Source of the DNA: Conchocele bisecta
Taxonomy: Eukaryota > Mollusca > Bivalvia > Lucinida > Thyasiridae
DNA length: 64,000 nucleotides
Direction of reading: 5' to 3'
NCBI GenBank assembly: GCA_029237695.1
Contig: CM055275.1
Location: 10,614,899 to 10,678,898 of the forward strand
Shown: one piece after another, positions 23,209 through 34,574 of the stretch
Numbering within the stretch: position 1 is the first letter of the stretch
Layout: every line of letters starts with the position of its first letter
Notes under the pieces: generated by a model
The model's database searches: none
What the model saw: the letters and a program-made list of their open reading frames with translations, nothing else
What the model was told of the DNA's origin: nothing
Position numbers and translations under genes: made by a program

Positions 23209-23580
23209 ACGACTCAGAGCTCCAGATAAGGTGCGTATTGGCATATTGTACGCGCTTATGTTAGCAGAATATGCATTGATTATCAAAAGTGGGAGTACAA
23301 AATACTCACAGCAATGTGAAACTACACATTGATTTTCAAATTGAGTAGTGAAAATACTGTAATAAAGTTGAAAATTTACTTAGTTGAGCTGCAAAAAGCA
23401 AACACTGTTTGCTTTTTGCAGTTCAAATAAGTGAATTTATAAATTTGTTTTATATTTTATCATTTATTCCCAATTTAATAAGGAAGCAAATCAATAATAC
23501 ATTTGTAAAAGTAGAATACCCATTGAATTTGAAATCTGGGGGTATAACATTCTTTAGATACAAAACTTATCTGGAGCTCT
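23209..23580. mobile_element. TIR element M, copy 5, ending 30 bp from exon 4
   Basis: CAGAGCTCCAGATAAGGTGC at left and CTTATCTGGAGCTCT at right; centre is a hairpin CTGCAAAAAGCAAACACTG / TTTGCTTTTTGCAG. Confidence 0.7.
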
Positions 23581-23610
23581 CACCACTTACGGAAGTCCTC
23601 AAAAACATAC

Positions 23611-23803
23611 CATTGTTGTACAAGTATTTCCTGATTGACTTGGTGATGGTCCAGGAAATGTGGCAGAGTCATGTTACGATAGTGTTCCTGGTGGGACTGC
23701 ACCTCACACAGCGAGAGGATATACTTGTTGTGAGCGAGATGAAGCTGGATACTAGATTTCTGGTACCTCGCCCGCGCATCATCCTGCTTACTGCCCACTT
23801 TAC
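23611..23803 (-). CDS. FER: FER-like exon 4 (F-BAR helices 3-4, residues 162-226)
   Basis: 193 bp. Entry after one carried base; the acceptor tgactttccag|GTAAAGTGG gives AKGKVGSKQDDARARYQKS. It then carries LHLAHNKYILSLCEVQSHQ and HYRNMTLPHFLDHHQ, very close to the Fes/Fer pattern RY..A..KLH..HN.YVL......H...Y....LP..L. The donor ATG|GTATGT leaves two bases and is the only one that keeps exon 5 open. A nearer-to-consensus donor (GTAAGT) 20 bp downstream would shift the frame. Its 5' boundary has been copied in tandem into the upstream intron (23853-24100). Confidence 0.85.
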
Positions 23804-24215
23804 CTGGAAAGTCATTGTTTCATATTTTTGTGACTACAGGAAAGTCTCTTTGCTGCCCACTTGCAAAGTTATCATTTCATATTTTTGTGACTATAGCAGT
23901 CTCTTTGCTGCCCACTTGCAAAGTTATCATTTCATATTTTTGTGACTATAGCACAGTCTCTTTGCTGCCGACTTGCAAAGTTATCATTTCATATTGTTGT
24001 GACTATAGCAGTCTCTTTGCAGCCCACTTGCAAAGTTATCGTTTCATATTTTTTGACTACAGCACAGTCTCTTTGCTGCCCGCTTTACCTGCAAAGTGAT
24101 TGGTAAATATTATTTCTGGTATCTCACTGACCTCTTTACATGCAAAGTGATTGGTAAAATAATGTTATTTCTGGTATATAGCTGCCCAATTTACCTGCAA
24201 AGTGATTGGTATACT
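23791..24215. repeat. 56-bp tandem repeat derived from exon 4 acceptor region
   Basis: CTGCCCAC-type starts at 23791 (exon 4), 23853, 23908, 23965, 24020 and 24076, spacing 55-62; two looser copies at 24121 and 24182. Each unit carries the AAAG|TGGGCAG border read on the minus strand. 24216-25030 holds a possible 3' hairpin (ACCGTTTT...AAAACGGT, 24476-24497) and nothing else I recognise. Confidence 0.85.
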
Positions 24216-25029
24216 AATTTAGGTAGAGATGTGTAAAGTAGAAAGTATATAGAATTGGATACAAAAATGTAGAAAAAATGGCTAAGTTAAAAGGGTAATA
24301 TCTTTGTTAAAAAATATTTTTCCGGCATAAAAACACCAAGGTGCACATCTTCAATATGTGTAGAAGACATATGTATAGTTTCAAATCGATTGACTGAACA
24401 GTTTCAGAGAAGTTGTGTACACAAACTAGTTTTTCTGTCTGCCGCCCGCCCACCACGTGGTAAAACATAATATGTACCGTTTTAAAAAAAAAACGGTCAT
24501 ATAAAAAATAACTATTGTTTGCCACAGATGATGTTGCATGACAAACTTGTATTGATTAGACACTATTTCCTCGAATACGTTACGGTATTAACAGTGATTG
24601 ATGATTATATACAGGTGTGCAATGCTGAAAATATATTGCAATAAAGCTCTTAAAGCGTTTCAAGCGTGTGTCTTTGGGTTATATCTGCAGCAAAGCATAG
24701 TCAGTAGTAACCATGAATCAGTAAACGGGATTACTTCACTACTCGCGTGGTTTTCCGATAGATCTGTGAAGCAACAGGCCTACATGTACAACCAAGTTCA
24801 AATTAACAATGAAATTTCCTGGAGTTGATGTTCATGGATCTGACATTATTCAAATATGATAATTAGCCGACAAACTCATGTTTATAACCAGTGACAAGTT
24901 GCAACTGTATTCATAGAACGTCGATTCACATATCTCAACTGTTTTTGTGAAATGCATCTTCGAGAGTGCCACCTGAGACACACCGCTTTAAACTGTGATG
25001 TGGTAATTTTCCAACCATTCCAATCATCA

Positions 25030-25205
25030 CAAAATGATTTTCAGACTAGTCCATTTATAAAATGGGGGTGTTTTTTCTCTAAAAATATGAAAATGACTTT
25101 CAAAAAGTGCAGATCCTGATGAGACGGCTCGTTATGAGCCGGCTCATCTGGATCTGCACTGTTTGCAAACACCGCTATAGAGGTCTGTGTTGTTGAAAAG
25201 GTTAA
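25030..25205. repeat. hairpin repeat family K, copy 4
   Basis: AAAGTGCAGATCCTGATGAG...CTCATCTGGATCTGCACTG around CGTTATGAGCC. Confidence 0.65.
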
Positions 25206-25289
25206 GGACAGACACCCATCCCATCCCACCCTACGGAAATATTGGTAGTGAGGTGTGGGTGGGGGATCTGTTACCTTGGTTTCTGTTAC

Positions 25290-25386
25290 CTTTGGCTACA
25301 ATGTCCTCGTACTTGGCCCGATCCAGACGAACTCTGTCCACACATTTCATGTAGTCTTGTTTGTTCTTCTGTACTTCATCTTTTAT
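25290..25386 (-). CDS. FER: FER-like exon 3 (F-BAR, residues 130-162)
   Basis: 97 bp, entering in phase 0 (acceptor ...aattaaag|ATAAAAGATGAA) and leaving with one base (AAAG|GTAACA). It encodes IKDEVQKNKQDYMKCVDRV and RLDRAKYEDIVAK, matching the family's LEKLK..Y.......AK.KY.EA.AK block. A second GTAACA donor lies 15 bp further on (exon end at 25275) in the same phase; using it would add five residues (GNRNQ). Both are plausible. Confidence 0.85.
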
Positions 25387-25572
25387 CTTTAATTGATGAC
25401 ATAATATGATACATGCCCCATTATTTTGTACCCAAGAACATTTGCAATTTTTCCTGAAAAATATTTACAAAATTTTCGTAAATATCGACAAAACGTGAAA
25501 AAAAATCATATTTCATACCAATTGCGGAATTTGATATAAAAATTGAGACAACTTTCTACTTTATTTACAGTT

Positions 25573-25865
25573 TGTTAGTTTGTTGGGGTTTAACGGCCTA
25601 TCAACAGCTAAGGTCATTTAAGGCCGGGTCAATGGGTTTAGTACTAAATCCCATATATTACCTGTACAAGTACATTGTACATGTTCAGGTACATGTACAA
25701 ATGGGGGGAAAATTCTAAAATCAGAACTGAATATTTACAATAAAAAGAACTATATATTCAGCCCTGAAATCAAAATGATCCTGATTTGATGCCAGGTCCT
25801 CGCCACACCAGAATCACTTGGCCCCCTCCCAAAAGCAGTAGGATCAGTAATAATCTTGCTACTTT
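25573..25865. repeat. SINE-like repeat B/G, copy
   Basis: TTTGTTGGGGTTTAACGGCC start, as at 1063; continues further through TCAGCCCTGAAATC and CCAGGTCCTCGCCACACCAG. Confidence 0.6.
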
Positions 25866-25918
25866 TATAATGGGCAGTAACCCAATTCAACTCCCAGGTA
25901 ACAAAAAGAGCCAAACAT

Positions 25919-26777
25919 AACAAGAGCTGTAGGAGAACAGCATAGCTCGACTACGAGGGTTGTCGATGTACACATAGCTTGACAAACAAGGTGGCCGCGG
26001 CCTGCATAAAAACCTTCACCAAGGTTGACTAAAAACCTTAACCAAGGGAAATTAAGTAAGTAATTCAAGGTTAAATGTAGGTCAATGTCAGATATAGGTC
26101 AGGGGTTATTGATGTACATCACTAGGAGATGAAGTTGTCCAAGTATGGTGGGTGTAGGGCCAGGAGTATTCCATATACAAGCTTGACTAAAAACCTTAAC
26201 CAAGGGGAAATACGTAAGTAATTCAAGGTTAAATGTAGGTGAAGGTAAAATATAGGTCAGGAGTTATTGATGTACATCCCTATGAGAAAAAGTTATCCAG
26301 GTATGGTGTCTGTATGCACAACAGTATTCCATCTACAAGCTTGACTAAAAACCGTAACCAGGGTTGACTAAAAACCTTAAACAAGGGGAATTAAGTAAGT
26401 AATTCAAGAGGAAATGTTGGTCAAGGTCAAATATAGATCAGGGGTTATTGATGTACATCCATATGAGAAAAAGTTATCCAGGTATGGTGTCTGTATGCAC
26501 AACAGTATTCCATCTACAAGCTTGACTAAAAACCGTAACCAGGGTTGACTAAAAACCTTAAACAAGGGGAATTAAGTAAGTAATTCAAGAGGAAATGTTG
26601 GTCAAGGTCAAATATAGATCAGGGGTTATTGATGTACATACATATGAGAAAAGGTTGTCCAAGTATTGTGTCTGTATGCACAATAGTATTCCATGTACAA
26701 GCTTAACTAAAAACGTTAACCAAGGTTGACTAAAAACCTTAACCAAGGGGAATTAACTAAGTAATTCAAGGTTAAAT
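25919..26777. mobile_element. H4 element, copy a (tandem array, 3' end missing)
   Basis: Starts AACAAGAGCTGTAGGAGAAC with TAGCTCGACTACG subterminal motif, followed by about four 180-bp units (TTGACTAAAAACCTTAACC ... GTCAAGGTCAAATATAG ... GTTATTGATGTACATC ... AGTATTCCATATACAAGC). It ends abruptly in an M-type fragment. Confidence 0.75.
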
Positions 26778-26888
26778 GTAGAATACGCATTGATTATCAA
26801 AAGTGAGAGTACAAAATAACAAACTTTCTGTATATATTTTTCATGAAAAATTGCACATGGTCTTAAGAAAATCACATGGCCTGTCTGA

Positions 26889-27187
26889 TACATATATGTG
26901 GCTGTAACTGGAGAAATTAGGCTTATGGGCTTTGCATTGTGACCAGTGCAGATCCAGATCAGCCTGTGCATCCGCACAGTCTGATCAGGATCTGCACTAT
27001 TCGCCATTCCATCAGTGAAACACCCGTCATGCTTCTAACAAGGAATGTATATCATTATCAGGCTACAGGAGTGTGCTACATGTATTTGATCAGGAGCTAC
27101 ATGTATTTGATCAGGAGCTACATGTATTTGATCAGGAGCTACATCTGTCGTAAATCCCAACAGTCTCATTTCTCCAGTCACAGACAC
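26889..27187. mobile_element. TIR element N, copy 3, with 21-bp tandem expansion
   Basis: N termini at both ends; GGAGCTACATGTATTTGATCA is repeated three to four times at 27078-27143. Confidence 0.75.
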
Positions 27188-27212
27188 ATATATGTTTTGG
27201 TAGTTTAATAAT

Positions 27213-27519
27213 ATAGAGAATAGTAGGTTAGTGCCGTGAATGGGAACAAATATCTGGCAAGGCTCAGGAAACGGGATGGGCGAGGCTCTGCCGAGCACAT
27301 CCCGTTTCCGTGCCGTGCCAGATATTTTTTTCCTTTCACGGCACTAACCTACTATTCTATTTATCCCGTCAACACATACAACTGGCTTTAAAATGCAAAG
27401 AAATAACCCCAGCAACCGCACATATTCATACGCAGCGAGTAGGTCGTATTTGCAGGATATCAAAAATGTTTCACGGCATCGTGTTTCACGGCACATACGC
27501 ACTGTGTTGACGGGATAAA
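27213..27519. mobile_element. composite element C, copy 3 (intact)
   Basis: Hairpin GAATAGTAGGTTAGTGCCGT...ACGGCACTAACCTACTATTC (27217-27358) then TTTATCCCGTCAACAC ... GTGTTGACGGGATAAA. Confidence 0.82.
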
Positions 27520-27565
27520 ACATGGTTTACAGCATAACATGGAATTTCACAGTACAGCTTGAAAG

Positions 27566-27862
27566 TATGGTCAGAGCTCCAGATAAGGTGCGTATTTGTG
27601 TAAATACCCAATTAAAATATAGCATATTTTCTTATTTTCCCATGAAAACACATCTTGGTATTTCATTAGAATAGAATTGTCTCCATAATGAAATACCAAG
27701 ATGTGTTTTCATTTAGAAGCAAACTATTCAATAAGTGCAATCTGCTGATGTGTAAACAGTAGTGTGATTCTATTTTACACCATTAACATTTTGAAATACC
27801 CAATTGCTTCAGAAATGATGGAGTGACAATACTCAATTACTAATTCCTTATCTGGAGCCCTG
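27566..27862. mobile_element. TIR element M, copy 2
   Basis: CAGAGCTCCAGATAAGGTGC ... CTTATCTGGAGCCCTG, inverse orientation relative to 38067. Confidence 0.7.
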
Positions 27863-27959
27863 TATGATAGTTTTCTTATACATTAAATAGAATCTAACAT
27901 TTGTGTTGATTTAAAGGTACATGCCCACTCAGTAGTTACATTGTATACTATAGGGAGAC

Positions 27960-28440
27960 AGATAATTTTGTATATTCTGTAGATATAGGCTTATGGAATA
28001 CCACCCGCCCCCCGCCACGTGGGTGCAGGTACCCCTAAATATGTAAACATTTTCCAAGTGTGTGGGCTTGTAACCTTGACTCTGGGCTTAGCGGGGGCGG
28101 CACAAACGTGAATTTGTCACAGGGTGGTAGAGGTCCATTGGAGCAATGTGTGTGTGAAATGTGAAGCAGATCCGAGCAAGGAAATAGAAGTTATAACCAA
28201 TTTACATTACGTTATGTTACGTTTTGTAAAGAGACTAAGTATGTGACCTTGACCTTGGGATCAGCGGGGGTCGGACGGTCATGGATTTGTCACAGCATGA
28301 TAGTACAATCTTAGAGGAATGCACGAATGAAATATTAAGAATTTTCAATGAAGGAACTAGAAGTTATAACTTATTTCTCTGATGTTAAGTTTTGTTAAGA
28401 AACCAAGTATTTGACCTTGAGCTACAGAATAGAAGGATAC
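27960..28440. repeat. P-type tandem array (175-bp-class units)
   Basis: GTGTGGGCTTGTAACCTTGA, then GTGACCTTGACCTTGGGATC, TTTCTCTGATGTTAAGTTTT. Same family as 37370-38014 and 46690-47480. Confidence 0.65.
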
Positions 28441-28467
28441 ATAATGCGAAAACTAAAAATTAAAATT

Positions 28468-30150
28468 AACTAGAAATGTGGCCTGTCGGCACACGAATGC
28501 CCCCGCTGGCAACCAAAGAAAACGAGGCATATTTGATTATAAGCCATTTACCCGAGCGTTAAGGTTTCGAACGCTCAGTCTGTGACCTTCACCCTGGGCT
28601 TAGCGGGTGCGGGATTTGTCATATGGCGGTAGAGGACCATTGGAGCACTGCGTGTGTGAAATGTCAAGCAGATCCGAGAAAGGAAACAGAAATTATAAGC
28701 CATTTACCCGAGCGTTAAGGTTTCGAACGCACCAAGTCTGTGACCTTGACCCAAGGCGTAGCGGGGGCAGGAAAAATATGGATTTGTCACAGGGCGGTAG
28801 AGGAGCATTGGAGCAATGTGTGTGTGAAATGTGAAGCAGATCGGAGGAAGGAAACATAAATTATAAGCCATTTACACGATCGTTAAGGTTTCGAACGCAC
28901 AAAGTCTGCGACCTTGACCCTGGGCTTAGCAGGGGCGGGACGAATGTGGATTTGTCACAGGGCGATAAAGGACCATTGGAGCAATGCGTGTCTGAAATGT
29001 GAAGCAGATCGGAGCAAGGAAACAGAAATTATAAGCCATTTACCCGAGCATCAAGGTTTCAAATGCACCAAGTCTGTGACCTTGAACCTGGGCTTAGTGG
29101 GGACAGGACGAATGTGGATTTGTCACAGGGCGTTAGAGGACCATTGGAACAATGCATGTGTGAAATGTGAAGCAGATCTGAGCAAGGAAACAGAAATTGT
29201 AAGCCATTTACCCGAGCGTTAAGGTTTCGAATGCACCGAGTATGTGACCTTGACCTTGGGCTTAGTGGGGGCGGGACGAATGTGGATTTGTCACAGGACG
29301 GTAGAGGACCATTGGAGTACTGTGTGTGTGAAATGTCAAGCAGATCTGAGCAAAGAAACCGAAATTATAAGCCATTCACCCGAGCGTTAAGGTTTCGAAC
29401 CCACCAAGTCTCTGACATTGACCCTGGGTTTAGCGGGGGCGGAAATTATAAGCCATTTACCCGAGCGTTAAGGTTTCGAACCCACCAAGTCTCTGACATT
29501 GACCCTGGGCTTAGCGGGGGCGGAACGAATGTGGATTTGTCACAGGGCGGTAGAGGACCATTGGAGCAATGTGTGTGTGAAATGTGATGCAGATCCGAGC
29601 AAGGAAACAGAAATTATAAGCCATTTACCCGAGCGTTAAGGTTTTGGGACGTACGTACATGTACGTACGTACGTTATGTACGTACGGACGCCGGTAACAC
29701 TATATGCCCCCCTCACCATTCGGTGGCGGGGGCATAATAAGCCATTTACCTGAACGTTAAGGTTTCGAACACACCAACTCTGTGACCTTGACCCTGGGCT
29801 TGGCGAGGGCGGGACGAATGTGGATTTGTCACAGGGCGGTAGAGGACCATTGGAGCAATGCGTGTGTGAAATGTGACGCAGATCCGAGCAAGGAAACATA
29901 AATTATAAGCCATTTACCAGAGCGTTAAGGTTTCAAACGCACCAAGCCTGTGAGCTTGACCCTGGGCTTAGCGGGGGCGGGACGAATGCGGATTTGTCAC
30001 ATGGTGGCAGAGGAACATTGGAGCAATGTGTGTGTGAAATGTGGAGCAGATCCAAGCAAGGAAACAGAAATTATAAGCCATTTACATGAGCGTTAAGGTT
30101 TTGAACGCACCAAGTCTGTGACCTTGACCCTGGGCTTAGCCGGGGGTATG
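28468..30150. mobile_element. H2 element: 168-bp array with hairpin end, followed by more array
   Basis: Starts AACTAGAAATGTGGCCTG with subterminal GAATGCCCCCGCTGGC. AAGCCATTTAC units begin at 28541, 28697, 28865, 29033, 29201, 29369, 29450 (short) and 29619, period 168. The 3' hairpin ATGCCCCCC...GGGGGCAT lies at 29704-29735, then AATAA. Two to three further units continue to about 30140, so a second copy or unequal exchange is present. Reading frames of 75-118 codons here are repeat translations. Confidence 0.75.
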
Positions 30151-30718
30151 CCATAAGCTCTTCTGCACAAGATAAGTAATTGGACATTTTTGAATATAAA
30201 TAGGCTTCTTCATCTTACCGTGATAAACATGTATACCGAATTTGGTTAAAATCCGTAAAGTAGACCTCTAGTTATTGCGTGGACAAGCTGTGCCCGCCCG
30301 AGATGAATACATAATACGTCCCGTTTTTTCAAACGGGCGTATAAAAATGAATACGGCCAATATAGTAATGTCCGTTAACATTTTAAGGAAACACGGTTAT
30401 CGTCCCTGATACCAGTGTGGAAATGTACGTCTGGTATAAAATGCATAATAATGTCAATTAATACGTGGGCTAATGGTGAATTAATGTTTATTTTACCAGA
30501 AAATTTCTCAAATGAGGTCTCTGATATGAAGAACAATTTGTGCCTACTGAGTGGGCATGTATCTTAAATACGTGCGAAAATATGAATCTGGCAGATTACG
30601 TAGATATGTAAATGTATGATCTGGATCAACACTAGTTGAAATCACTATACTTGCTCCTTTTCACAACATCAAGCTGCATTCAGAGCCCCAGTTCAAGGTG
30701 CGTAATTTGATCAACTTT

Positions 30719-30852
30719 GGGGCGACTTTCGTTATTTCTTAGCCAAAATTGGCAAGTTGGGAGTGCTTTAGAATCGTCTCGACGAGACGATTCAAAAGCA
30801 ATCCCAACTTACCATTTTTCGTGAAGAAATAAGAAAAATACCCCGAAAATTT
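30719..30852. repeat. D-like hairpin
   Basis: AATCGTCTCGACGAGACGATT centre with GGGAGTGCTTTAG / TTGCTCCC-like arms. 30150-30700 holds an apparent 3' hairpin (ACGTCCCGTTTTTTC, 30320-30345), a Q fragment and no gene. Confidence 0.5.
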
Positions 30853-31022
30853 GTCCAATTACGTACCTTAACTGGATCTCTCTACATTCACTCTTTTTAC
30901 AAGCAATAAGACCCCAAACTACACAATTTGGACCGGATTTCAATAAATAAATTCAACGGGAGATAACTAGCTACGATCCCGCATTAACTCTGCTCTGCTA
31001 AGGGAGACAACTGCACACAGAC

Positions 31023-31196
31023 CTTGGTCAAGTCTTTCTCCAGTCTGTTCCGTTCGTCCTCGTAATGCCGTCGTGTGGATCTCTTCTCGCTGATCAGCGT
31101 CGTCAGTCTCTCCATCACCTTGGACGTCAGCCCGTCCAGACTGTGCTGCAGAAGCTCAGCCAGTTTTTCGGTACCTTTTAGAATCGACTCCCACGC
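31023..31196 (-). CDS. FER: FER-like exon 2 (F-BAR helix 2, residues 72-129)
   Basis: 174 bp, 58 codons, phase 0 at both ends. The acceptor is ctgtttcgcag|GCGTGGGAG and the donor AAG|GTCTGT (weak at +3/+4). It encodes AWESILKGTEKLAELL, then LTSKVMERLTTLISEKRSTRR and HYEDERNRLEKDLTK. This aligns with the W...TE...H..L......L..L...K....K.Y segment of Fes/Fer F-BARs. The basic cluster (EKRSTRR) is the usual membrane-facing surface. It is too short and too far from other exons to be found by an ORF scan. A hairpin element begins about 55 bp upstream of its acceptor. Confidence 0.88.
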
Positions 31197-31249
31197 CTGC
31201 GAAACAGATTAGTGAAGGGATTTAATGTTACAGCAACAGCTAAGGTCGG

Positions 31250-31505
31250 ACCACAGGTTGAAGTAACGGACCGAGGTCTATAAATACATATATTAAATAT
31301 GCCTAAAATGATCAATAATTGAAGAAAAAAATAAGCTAAAATTATTTTTTTGTTTACTCCCTATATATAGACATGTTTGTATATTTCTATATACATGTAT
31401 AGGGAGTAAACAAATATTTTTTAGCTTATTTTATTTTACATTTATTGATGCTTTTAGGCATATTTAATGTATTTATAGACCTCGGTCCGTTACTTCAACC
31501 TGTTG
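31250..31505. mobile_element. palindromic MITE next to exon 2
   Basis: CAGGTTGAAGTAACGGACCG...and inverse CGGTCCGTTACTTCAACCTG; interior AATATGCCTAAAA / TTTTAGGCATATT and ACTCCCTATATA inverse arms. Confidence 0.75.
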
Positions 31506-31786
31506 GTCAGACGATACGCGCCAGACATCATAAGACATCTGCGTAATTTAATGATATTACAATATTTTCCCTAAATAAAGTCAATAGTTGACTCTGAAAA
31601 TTTTGTAAACTTTTGACGCCATTTACAGAAAATATTGTAAATGTTGTAAACATATCTACTGAAATTACGCACATGGCGTGTCTCATACATGTATGTGACC
31701 GTGACTGGAGAAATATGGTTTATGGGATTTGTGACCAGTGTAGCTCCTGATGAAATAGTACACTCCTGGGGGCCGTTTCACTAAAC

Positions 31787-32015
31787 ATCGTACGACTAAA
31801 ATGTTTGTACGTGCAAAATTATGATAGTCTGTACATTTCACATGAGCAATGTTTTCTTGTAAACAGTTATTGGATTTACATTTATTGAGCATAGGCTGCA
31901 TACGCATAAAAACGCAGCCTATGCTCAATAAATGTAAATCCATAAAATTTACAGGTGATCTTAAATTTGCACTTACGAACATCTTAGTCGTACGAAGTTT
32001 AGTGAAACGGGCGCT
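31787..32015. mobile_element. TIR MITE (GTTTCACTAAAC type) inserted in an N element
   Basis: GCCGTTTCACTAAACATCGT...TTAGTGAAACGGGC with a central hairpin TTTATTGAGCATAGGCTGC / GCAGCCTATGCTCAATAAA. It splits N copy 4 (31690-31770 and 32063-32186). Confidence 0.72.
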
Positions 32016-32223
32016 AGAAGCCTAATATGGATCGATACTCCTTGTTAGAAGCATTTACCCGTGTTTAATTGATGGAGTGGCGAACAGTGAAGAACCTGAT
32101 CAGACTGCGGATGCACAGGCTGATCTGGATCTACACTGGTCGCAAAACGCATAAGCCCCATTTCTCCAGTCACAGCCACATACGGGGACGGTTTCCAGAC
32201 CCAAGAAATGCAAATTATGAAAG

Positions 32224-32622
32224 GTTTGTTTGTTTGTTTTTGGTGTTTAACGGCCTATCAACAGCTAAGGTTATGTAAGGCTGGGCAAACGGGTTCGATC
32301 CCATTTTAACCTGTTGCATTGGGGGAAAATCCCAAAATCAGAATGGAATATTTACATCGAGAACAAATATATTCAGCCCTGAAATTAGAATAACCTGACC
32401 TGGTGCCAGATCCATACAACACCAAGTCACTTGGCCCCTTCCCCTAAAATAGGATTATGAATAATCGTAATACTCACATAAGGGGTATGACCACATTCAA
32501 CTGTCACATACAAAATGCCAAAGACGTATGTGAGGGCCAAACCAGGTCTCCAGTCGAGATTCCGGTAAGGATGAACCCTGATCGTTAAATTACCCATCGC
32601 GTGCTCCCACCTGCCACCCACT
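32224..32622. repeat. SINE-like repeat B (fullest copy)
   Basis: TTTGTTTGTTTGTTTTTGGT, AACGGCCTATCAACAGC, GGGTTCGATCCC (pol III B-box match near 32292), TTCAGCCCTGAAATTAG, ATTCCGGTAAGGATGAACC, ending CACCTGCCACCC. Confidence 0.62.
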
Positions 32623-34422
32623 ATACGGAGACAGATAGTTTTGTATATTCTGTAGATATGACATGACATTTTCTGGCAAAATAAACATTCATTCACCATT
32701 ACCCCACGCATTGATTGGTATTATTATACATTTTATATCAGACGTAAATGTCCACACTGATATCAGGGGCGATAACCGTTTTCTTTCTTAAAATGTTAAC
32801 GGACATTACTATTTATTCTCTGTATTTATTTGTTGGTGTGCAATGATCATACATTTGTACTTTATAATATGTTGAAAATATTATTTTTTCAGGTGACATA
32901 TTTAATTAGTATAAATAATTAAAAAATAGCGTGCCTCATTTGCATATGAAAATAGCTTGATACCACCATGAGTCAATATCAGTGAAACTAGAAATGGACG
33001 CTTGTCGACAAGCGCATGTGTATCCCCCTCCCCAGATACACAAGTAGTTTGAAAAAAGGGTGATCGAGTTATGCTCCGGAGACAAAATCGGTGACGGACA
33101 AAGGGAGATAACTAAACAATTAGTGATGCAAGAGTTGTCATTCTTGCGCGACACACCTTTAGGGTCTATGCATGTGTGAAGCTACTGGAGCGCAGAATTA
33201 TTTGTTAATAGTCCTATATTTATGTACATATATCTGCACAGGTGCACATAATGCCACAATATTTTCAACATAGTTGACGGAAATGTAATATAGAATGTAA
33301 ATAAAAAAAATAATGCTCGCTACTGGAGCCGAGAATTTCTTTTAATAGTCCTATATTTATCTACATATATCTGCACAGGTCCACATACTGCCACAATATT
33401 GTCAACACAGCTTAGGTAAATGTAATAATTTAGCTGTATAAATTACCTGTAATAAGTTAGTGGTCAGTTAAAAAATTTAAAAAGAATGTAAATTTTTTTT
33501 TTTTTTAAAAATTGAAAAAAAAAAAAGTTGAAAAATAAAAAATAATAATACTTGCTAATGGAGCCCAGAATTTTTTTTAATAGTCCTATATTTATCTACA
33601 TATATCTGCACAGGTCCACATAATGCCACAATATTTTCAACACAGTTTACGGAAATGTAATATACAATTTTTTTTTGTTTAAATAATGCTCGCTACTGGA
33701 GCCCAGAATTTTTGTTAATAGTCCTATATTTATCTACATATATCTGCACAGGTTCACATACTGCCACAATATTGTCAACACAGTTTACGGAAATGTAATA
33801 ATGTACCTGTATAAATTACCTGTAATAAGTTAGTGGTCAGTTAAAAAATTGAAAAAGAATGTAATGTAAAAAAAAAAAAATGGAAAAAAAAATTAAATTA
33901 AAAAAAAGAAAAAGAATAATGCTCCCTACTGGAGCCCAGAATGCTTTTTAATAGTCCTATATTTATCTACATATCATATATACACAGGTCCACATATTCC
34001 CACAATATTTTCAACACAGTTTACGGAAATGTAATATAATCATTTACCTATATATATATAATAATTTGAAGAAAAAAAATGAAAAAAATAATGGAAAAAA
34101 AAAGTTTAAAAATAATAATGCTTGCTACTGGAGCACAGAATTTTTTTTCAATAGTCCTATATTTATCTACATATATCTGCACAGGTCCACATAATGCCAC
34201 AATATTTTCAACACAGTTTACGGAAATGTAATATAATCATTTACCTGTATAAATTACCTGTAAGTGGTCAGTGGTCAGTTGCACATGCTAGCACATGCAC
34301 AGGTGAATAGTCTGTATAAAGCACTTACGACCTTATGCTACTAGACAAAAATTGAAAAATAATTTGGAAAAAAAAATAATGAAAAAACAAAAAAAAAAAG
34401 AAAAGAAAAAGAGAAAAAAATG

Positions 34423-34453
<31 letters not shown>

Positions 34454-34574
34454 AAAAAAAAAAAAAAAAAAAAAAAAAAAATGAAAAAAAAAAGTTTAAA
34501 AATAATAATGCTTGCTATTGGAGACCAGATTTTTTTTTTGAATTTTTTTTTTAATAGTCCTATATTTATCTATA

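Noticed and set aside
23409..23945. 178-codon plus-strand open frame
   Set aside because: It is the reverse reading of FER exon 4 and its repeated acceptor region; no homology and no splice logic on the plus strand.
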